Shown piece after piece: positions 59,139 through 64,000 of a DNA stretch of 64,000 bases. A model generated the notes under the pieces. That model saw only the letters and a list, made by a program, of their open reading frames with translations. It ran no database searches and had not been told where the DNA came from. A program made the position numbers and the translations under genes. This DNA is from Sulfobacillus thermosulfidooxidans DSM 9293. GTDB lineage: Bacteria; Bacillota; Sulfobacillia; Sulfobacillales; Sulfobacillaceae. The stretch is from positions 191,517-255,516 of the forward strand of contig NZ_FWWY01000001.1 of NCBI RefSeq assembly GCF_900176145.1. The letters are read 5' to 3'. Positions within the stretch are counted from its first letter, which is position 1. Every line of letters begins with the position of its first letter.

Positions 59139-59945
59139 GTGGCGTTCACGACTCCCATCTTCGTCTTTGATTTGGAAACCATCCCGGACTGGACCCGTTT
59201 GCAGGCCGCCTCGCCCCCCAGCGAGGCACCTGGCGAGGCAGATGCCCCCGCATCGGCCCCTACTCGGATGCCCAAACCCGCTTTTCATCAAATTGTCGCC
59301 ATTGCCGGCGCGTGGATTGCCCCCAATGGCGCGCTCCGCCAACTCCGGGCGCTAGGGGAACCTGTCTGGTCGGAAGCCGAACTCGTGCGCGAAGCCTTCC
59401 GGATCATTAGCGAAGGCCGGCCCCGGCTGGTGGGATGGAATTCGCACGGATTCGATCTGCCGGTCTTGGTCTATCGGGCCATGGTGCATGGCATCGCCGC
59501 GCCGCAGTTTTATGTCTGGGGCGAACCCTACCACGGCTATCGCAAACGCTTTGACGAAGACAATCATCTCGACTTGATGGATGTCTTGAGCTTTTATGGT
59601 TCCAGTCCCCGCTTGAGCCTCCATGAAATGGCGCGGGCCTTGGACATTCCCGGCAAACTGGACATGGATGGAAGCCAGGTCTGGGATCGGTATCAAGCGG
59701 GCGATCTCGCCGCGATTCGAACCTACTGTACCGCCGACGTCCTGACGACCGCGCTGGTCTTTGGGCGGTACGCCTATCACCGCGGCTGGTGGAGCCCAGA
59801 GCAGATGACCACCTGGGAAAATTCCGTCGCGGCATGGCTCGATGCGCAAACCGATCCGGTGTGGATTCGGTTCCAAGCGCAATGGCGCCCGATGACCGCG
59901 ACCGTGATGGGGCGGGCCCCGTGGGATGCAGAGACCTCGGTCTGA
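59139..59945 (+). CDS. PolB-type 3'-5' exonuclease domain protein
   Basis: 268 aa. GTG 59139 is preferred for spacing from AAGGAG (59124-59129). Exo I TPIFVFDLETIPDW, Exo II RLVGWNSHGFDLPVLVYR, a DLMDVLSFYG segment and Exo III YCTADVLTTALVFGRY correspond to the predicted 3'-5' exonuclease family related to the PolB proofreading domain (DNA_pol_B_exo2). Stand-alone proofreading or end processing is expected. 49 bases after the repressor, so probably the same transcript. Confidence 0.85.
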   Translation: MAFTTPIFVFDLETIPDWTRLQAASPPSEAPGEADAPASAPTRMPKPAFHQIVAIAGAWIAPNGALRQLRALGEPVWSEAELVREAFRIISEGRPRLVGWNSHGFDLPVLVYRAMVHGIAAPQFYVWGEPYHGYRKRFDEDNHLDLMDVLSFYGSSPRLSLHEMARALDIPGKLDMDGSQVWDRYQAGDLAAIRTYCTADVLTTALVFGRYAYHRGWWSPEQMTTWENSVAAWLDAQTDPVWIRFQAQWRPMTATVMGRAPWDAETSV

Positions 59946-60165
59946 TTATCAGCGGACTCCGAAGCAAGGACAGTCATTCTCTTGGGAAGTCCTTGTCATC
60001 ATTTCTCAAGGCTCTAGAGGCTCACGTTGCCGAGAGGCACTGGCCTCACCCTGTCAGATAAGAAGTGTGGTATAGCAATCGGTACGAAAAGCCTTATTTC
60101 GCCTCATAGGGGTGTTGAATCGATCCCTTCTACGGTAAGAAAAAATCCTGCTGGAGGTGTCCTGT

Positions 60166-62511
60166 ATGTTAGATTCTGTGAAACCTTATTGGGAAACCTT
60201 CGAAGTACCTGTGGCATGGGACTCGTTTCGCGAACCTCATCCTGTATTTCCATCTGACGCGTGCAAGCATGTCAAATATTATTGCCCGGAATGTAGAGGC
60301 GCTGTGCAATTACGATCCGGCTCCAAGATCCGCCCTCATTTTTACCACGTTAATCCGAATGCCACGTGTTCTAGCGAAGGGATCATTCATCAGGCGGCCA
60401 AGGCGCTACTGCTGTATTGGATAAATTCGGGGCATCCCCTGCGCATTGCTTATCATTGCCCTCAGTGTCATCATGAAGGATCCTATTCCTTGCCTTTTCC
60501 AAATGGACTTACGGCTATCCAGGAATACCAAGTAGAGCCTTATCGCGGCGACGTTGTTTTAGTGGACACTCGCGGACATCCCCACGGCGATTTGGAAATT
60601 TTATCCTCGCATCCGGTTGATGACCAAAAAGCCACTTATCTGCCAGTCCCCTGGGCAGAATTTGAGGCCGAACTTATTTTAAAGTGCCCAACCGTTCTGT
60701 GGCCGATTCGATCAGGTGGTGGATGGCCTCAACCCACCGATTGTGACCATTGCCGCCCCCATTGGATTCCGATCGACCCTGCTGTCCGGATGATTCGCGC
60801 AAAGTGCCCACGTTTTAAGGCCCACGATGTTCACGAAACCATCTGTGCCAATTGTCGTTTTCATCAGCGTATCCATGAGGGGTCTGACGAAATCCCGCAT
60901 GTGCATTGCTCGTTTTTACCAAGCGAAGCACACAAGTGGAAAGACGAAACAGCGAAAATGCTGCAAGAAATTCAGACCATTACCTATCGTCATCGGAATC
61001 ACTGGAAGTGGTCGTATCATCGTGGGGAACGTGTACGTGGCAAGAACGCCCCAGAGGTGGTCGAGCTCACCAAAGAACAGCAGCAGATCATCGCTGCCAC
61101 GGATTCCATCCTGCGTGTGACCGCCTATGCAGGCACTGGAAAGACGTTTACGCTTTCAGAAATGGTAAAAAATAAACCTCACTCTCAAATTCTTTATCTC
61201 GCGTTTAATAAGGCTATAATAAAACGGGCCGCTACCCAGATGCCAAAACATGTTACGCTAAAGACTATCCACTCCTTAGCCTATAATCAGTTTAAGAGAA
61301 GGAAGTTCAAGGTCGAGGAACTCACGGTACCTACGTTGCTACGAACCGTACGATTTGATTGGATAGAAAAAAACCTTCGCAATCATCACGCCCATGCCAT
61401 CATTGATACCCTGCATCAATTTTGGGCGTCCGCCGAAAATGAGTTGACGTCTGCAATGTTACCAGATTACGCCAATGATACCACTGTGTTCGCCCCTGAT
61501 CTTATTTTGCGAGATGCCCGTCGTATATGGGGCATCATGCAGGATGTGAATGACCACCGGATTCCCATCACCTATGACGGATATCTCAAGCAAATCGCTG
61601 TGAGGGCTCCAAAATTGCCATATGACATTATCATTGTCGATGAAGTCCAGGATATCACGCCAGCGGCCCTTCATTGGATTCTTCGCCAGAAACATGCTCA
61701 ACAAGTGTACGTCGGCGATCCCTTTCAAGCCATTTATCAATTTCGCGGAGCCATTAACACTCTGAATCATATTCCCGTCACCCATACCTATACGTTAACG
61801 GAATCTTTTCGCTTTGGCTCGCACATTGCGGGACTAGCCTCCAAATGGATTACTAGCCCAGATGCGCCAGCGTTACCGATTGCGGGTCGGGGTCCAACTC
61901 TAAAGAGCCGGGAACCATGGCAAGAGGTGATTCTAGCCCGCACAAATTGGGGAGTTTTACGGATGGCATTGCAAATTATTTCCCAAAATCCCAGGGCACG
62001 ATTAGTTTTTCAAGATGGGTTGGAGCGATATCGAATGAATGAGATTGCCAAAATATGGCGCATCTGGCGGTATGGACAACAAGAAATGACGTCTCTTGGC
62101 TTATTTAGCCGTTTTGAGTCTCTCAAGAAGACTGCCCACGATACACAGAACGTTCAATACATGCAATGGTGCGAAATTGTCGAAAGTCTTGGAAACCAGA
62201 TACCACAGATTTTCCAGACGATTCGACAAGCCACCGTGTCAGGCGAGGGGTCATTTCTCCTCACCACCATTCACCGGGCCAAAGGTCTTGAGTTTCCCAA
62301 AGTCGTCCTCGGAGATGATTTGCCTGATATAGGCACGGTAACCATTGACGGAAATCCCTATTTAACCACATCCGCAGAGGAGCGAAACTTGTGGTACGTT
62401 GCCATTACCCGCGCTCAAGAACAACTGGTACTTCCGTCCCGCGAGGTCTATACTCAAATGTTTTCTGCCAAAGGATGGGCAATTCAGGATGCGGATTATA
62501 TCCGTGGATAG
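60166..62511 (+). CDS. CoiA-like nuclease domain fused to UvrD-family helicase
   Basis: 781 aa from ATG 60166 (GGAGG at 60153-60157). Residues 1-200: zinc knuckle YYCPECRGAVQLRSG, RPHFYHVNPNATCSSEGIIH, QAAKALLLYWI and a second CPQC, the competence protein CoiA pattern with its DxxxE-type core (YRGDVVLV...HGDLEIL). A second Cys/His part is at 200-265 (CDHC; CANC). From 310: VTAYAGTGKTFTLSEM, LAFNKAIIKRA, TIHSLAYNQF, IIIVDEVQD, VGDPFQAIYQFRG, LLTTIHRAKGLEFPKV, YVAITRAQEQL, a complete SF1A helicase of the Fbh1/UvrD kind. Likely DNA uptake or recombination processing. Confidence 0.85.
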   Translation: MLDSVKPYWETFEVPVAWDSFREPHPVFPSDACKHVKYYCPECRGAVQLRSGSKIRPHFYHVNPNATCSSEGIIHQAAKALLLYWINSGHPLRIAYHCPQCHHEGSYSLPFPNGLTAIQEYQVEPYRGDVVLVDTRGHPHGDLEILSSHPVDDQKATYLPVPWAEFEAELILKCPTVLWPIRSGGGWPQPTDCDHCRPHWIPIDPAVRMIRAKCPRFKAHDVHETICANCRFHQRIHEGSDEIPHVHCSFLPSEAHKWKDETAKMLQEIQTITYRHRNHWKWSYHRGERVRGKNAPEVVELTKEQQQIIAATDSILRVTAYAGTGKTFTLSEMVKNKPHSQILYLAFNKAIIKRAATQMPKHVTLKTIHSLAYNQFKRRKFKVEELTVPTLLRTVRFDWIEKNLRNHHAHAIIDTLHQFWASAENELTSAMLPDYANDTTVFAPDLILRDARRIWGIMQDVNDHRIPITYDGYLKQIAVRAPKLPYDIIIVDEVQDITPAALHWILRQKHAQQVYVGDPFQAIYQFRGAINTLNHIPVTHTYTLTESFRFGSHIAGLASKWITSPDAPALPIAGRGPTLKSREPWQEVILARTNWGVLRMALQIISQNPRARLVFQDGLERYRMNEIAKIWRIWRYGQQEMTSLGLFSRFESLKKTAHDTQNVQYMQWCEIVESLGNQIPQIFQTIRQATVSGEGSFLLTTIHRAKGLEFPKVVLGDDLPDIGTVTIDGNPYLTTSAEERNLWYVAITRAQEQLVLPSREVYTQMFSAKGWAIQDADYIRG

Positions 62512-63138
62512 CCGACCGACATATCTATTCTCCCTTCGTTATGTCGCGCTGTCAGTCAGCAATCATGTTCCAACATTCTGCGGTGACAATCTTTTAAGCA
62601 TGGGGTGTCCAAGGTTTAGATTTCATCATGGCCTCCCGGGCCAAAGGCGGTGATTTCGATGTTCATCGGAGAATCGGCTTGCGCGATAGATGACACGGAC
62701 CGATAGGTATTTAAGCTTAATATTGGGTGAACCTATGGAATTGATCGTGCAACGACTCGCCAACATTCTGGGGGTTGATAAGTAGCCCGTCTTGCCCGAA
62801 CGGACAATCAGGCGCAAAGACCTTGCGGCTTATGACCCGTCGCGTGTCCCGGCGGATGATAAAAGACTTTGACCTGCCTATGCACCAAATCTAAAATGCG
62901 CGAACTTCTCCGACACAAATGCCTCCACGCGTGTATCCAAACCGCCAACTTCGCATGTAACAGCTTGTTCTCAGGCAAGCCTGTTGATCCGCAATCCGGA
63001 GCACCGGGACACGGATGGCCCAGCATACTTCTCTCATGAAGGCAGCAAACTCCAAAATGATCGACACCCCCGATCGTCAGGTCACGGTTTACCCGCTCAC
63101 CGTTCGTGGTCCCGTACCCACGGGACTGAGTATCAATG
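62512..63138. other. No gene supported
   Basis: About 630 bases with only short or shadow frames on both strands and no good ribosome sites. A few segments could be transposase or phage-gene debris, but I cannot name any. Confidence 0.5.
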
Positions 63139-63699
63139 TCATCCACCCTTTTTCTGCGGATTCTCCAGCGGAGGATTACTCTGCAGTGTGGAGTGGCCAA
63201 AGGCGGTGGTGTGAGTAGGATGGGATAACAGTTGGGTTTGTCGAGAAAAGACGCCCCGGGAGGCCATCGAATCGCCAGAGGTTTCAGCAGACATGGGTGT
63301 TGGTCCACGGGAGCCTTGCACGAATTCATGAAAGGCCTCATGCCCCGGATGCCGGGAGGCGGCCCATAAAAATAAGGCCCATGCCAAAGTGCGGAAGATC
63401 GAAGCTTGTGCACGATTTTGCGGGGATATCTGGAACACTAAACGCTGCCGTTGACGGATCGTCCACGTGCGACGCACAGGGATTGAGCCCGCTCGAGACA
63501 TAATCCGCACCGCTTGGCGAAGTGCGGATCCCGCCAATACCGAAACTTGGATCTGTGTGGTTTCTCCCGGAATAAGCCGCAACATCAGTTCCTCAGCACG
63601 ATCACTGCCTTGAAGGTGCCACCCATAGAGGTAGGAGTCGAGCATCTTAACCAGCGCCGATGACGAATCGGCATCAATCGCTATGCGAAATTCGTTCAT
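63139..63699 (-). CDS. Hypothetical protein
   Basis: 186 aa from ATG 63699, GGGGGAATG upstream. N-terminal 110 residues look like a compact alpha/beta domain (EFRIAIDADSSSALVKMLDS; MLRLIPGETTQIQVSVLAGS; ALRQAVRIMSRAGSIPVRRT), the C-terminal 70 residues are low-complexity (Ser/Thr/Pro). The N-terminal residues MNEFRIAIDADSSSA recall proteins encoded beside effector genes, but no family is recognised. Confidence 0.5.
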   Translation of the reverse strand: MNEFRIAIDADSSSALVKMLDSYLYGWHLQGSDRAEELMLRLIPGETTQIQVSVLAGSALRQAVRIMSRAGSIPVRRTWTIRQRQRLVFQISPQNRAQASIFRTLAWALFLWAASRHPGHEAFHEFVQGSRGPTPMSAETSGDSMASRGVFSRQTQLLSHPTHTTAFGHSTLQSNPPLENPQKKGG

Positions 63700-64000
63700 T
63701 GTTCATTCCCCCGACTTATCCTATGTCACCCCTTTCGCAAAGGTTCCCCATCACGTACCATATAACCCGGTTTCTCGGATTTCTGCCAGGGACATCGCAT
63801 CCTCATTCCCTTCTGAACAAGAGTGCTTCGTTCCGTGCAACAAGTCTCTCCGACGGTCGCCACCATGACGAATTTTTCAGTGAACAAACAGGGACATTTT
63901 ACCAAAAACGGACATAGGATACCCCGAAATGAGTTCGCGGTGTGGACTCATTTTGTCAAAATCATACGGATTCTAGACGATGAAAGGGGGATCGTTCATT
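63700..64000. other. No gene supported; possible insertion-sequence end at the edge
   Basis: No gene found. GGACATTTTACCAAAAACGG, then ACATAGG (63893-63919) and repeated short ACTCATTTTG-like words recall the repeated ends of IS21-type elements, but the element itself is not in view. Confidence 0.2.

Noticed and set aside
63015-63218. 67-aa plus-strand frame
   Set aside because: No ribosome site and overlaps the 3' end of the minus-strand gene at 63139; coding not supported.
62808-63413. 201-aa minus-strand frame
   Set aside because: Composition is Arg/His/Pro-rich as in a shadow frame; it overlaps the better ORF at 63139-63699 and has no ribosome site.
1-64000. tRNA and rRNA genes
   Set aside because: No cloverleaf with a CCA-type acceptor or rRNA-like conserved segment was seen by reading, although a covariance search was not possible.

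Overview
The window looks like a GC-rich accessory replicon or integrated element of a Firmicutes-type bacterium. A Sulfobacillus-like acidophile is my guess from overall gene style, but no rRNA or tRNA confirms it. The support is strong AAGGAGG ribosome sites, frequent GTG/TTG starts, many ATGA/GTGA start-stop overlaps and sigma-A style TTGACA promoters. I saw no ribosomal, tRNA, CRISPR or central-metabolism genes.

Layout. 1-3959: AT-rich region with repeated TGTTAGCA boxes (candidate origin), a terminator-containing leader and a 993-aa DUF927-like ATPase. 4093-10167: an IS200/IS605 element with a broken tnpA, ssb, two decayed membrane-protein genes, one of them split by an IS1182-type element. 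10168-14329: an AT-rich secreted-protein gene, a membrane protein, decayed ORFs and an IS256-type transposase remnant. 14757-22964: a run of small, often overlapping genes of unknown function including an adenine methyltransferase, a DUF4406 protein, a TnpB chimera, a 233-bp IS605 deletion derivative and a CCA-transferase-like nucleotidyltransferase. 23198-24886: a candidate halocin-C8-like bacteriocin cassette. 25108-31531: more small genes, interrupted by a miniature IscB element and an IS3 element. 31587-35627: lipoprotein, secreted proteins, a DnaJ-type zinc protein and a thioredoxin-like protein. 35873-37836: an AT-rich ATPase plus TOPRIM-like gene pair, probably a defence system. 38057-46369: a PQQ-like propeller protein, an intact-looking IS605 element and three large exported proteins. 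46477-48755: EAL-domain protein, a winged-helix protein and a prepilin-peptidase-like protein. 48762-56343 (minus strand): a phage/plasmid-type replication-recombination block with a primase-like protein, an SF2 helicase carrying two inteins, a Cys4 protein and a RecB/Cas4-like nuclease. 56499-59945: XRE regulators, an S24-peptidase repressor and a PolB-type 3'-5' exonuclease. 60166-62511: a CoiA-like domain fused to a UvrD-type helicase.

How it works together. The DUF927 ATPase, SSB, primase-like protein, inteinated helicase, nuclease, exonuclease and CoiA-helicase make a self-replicating plasmid or phage-plasmid plausible, with the XRE/S24 proteins as its switch. Three operons (replication gene at 978, small-gene operons at 14757 and 27942) share a promoter-leader arrangement: TTGACA promoter, an A-rich conserved motif, then a terminator hairpin. 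That suggests common attenuation control and is the most novel-looking regulatory signal here. A second theme is relics of RNA-guided-nuclease transposons (TnpB/IscB): full, chimeric, deleted and solo-end forms coexist.
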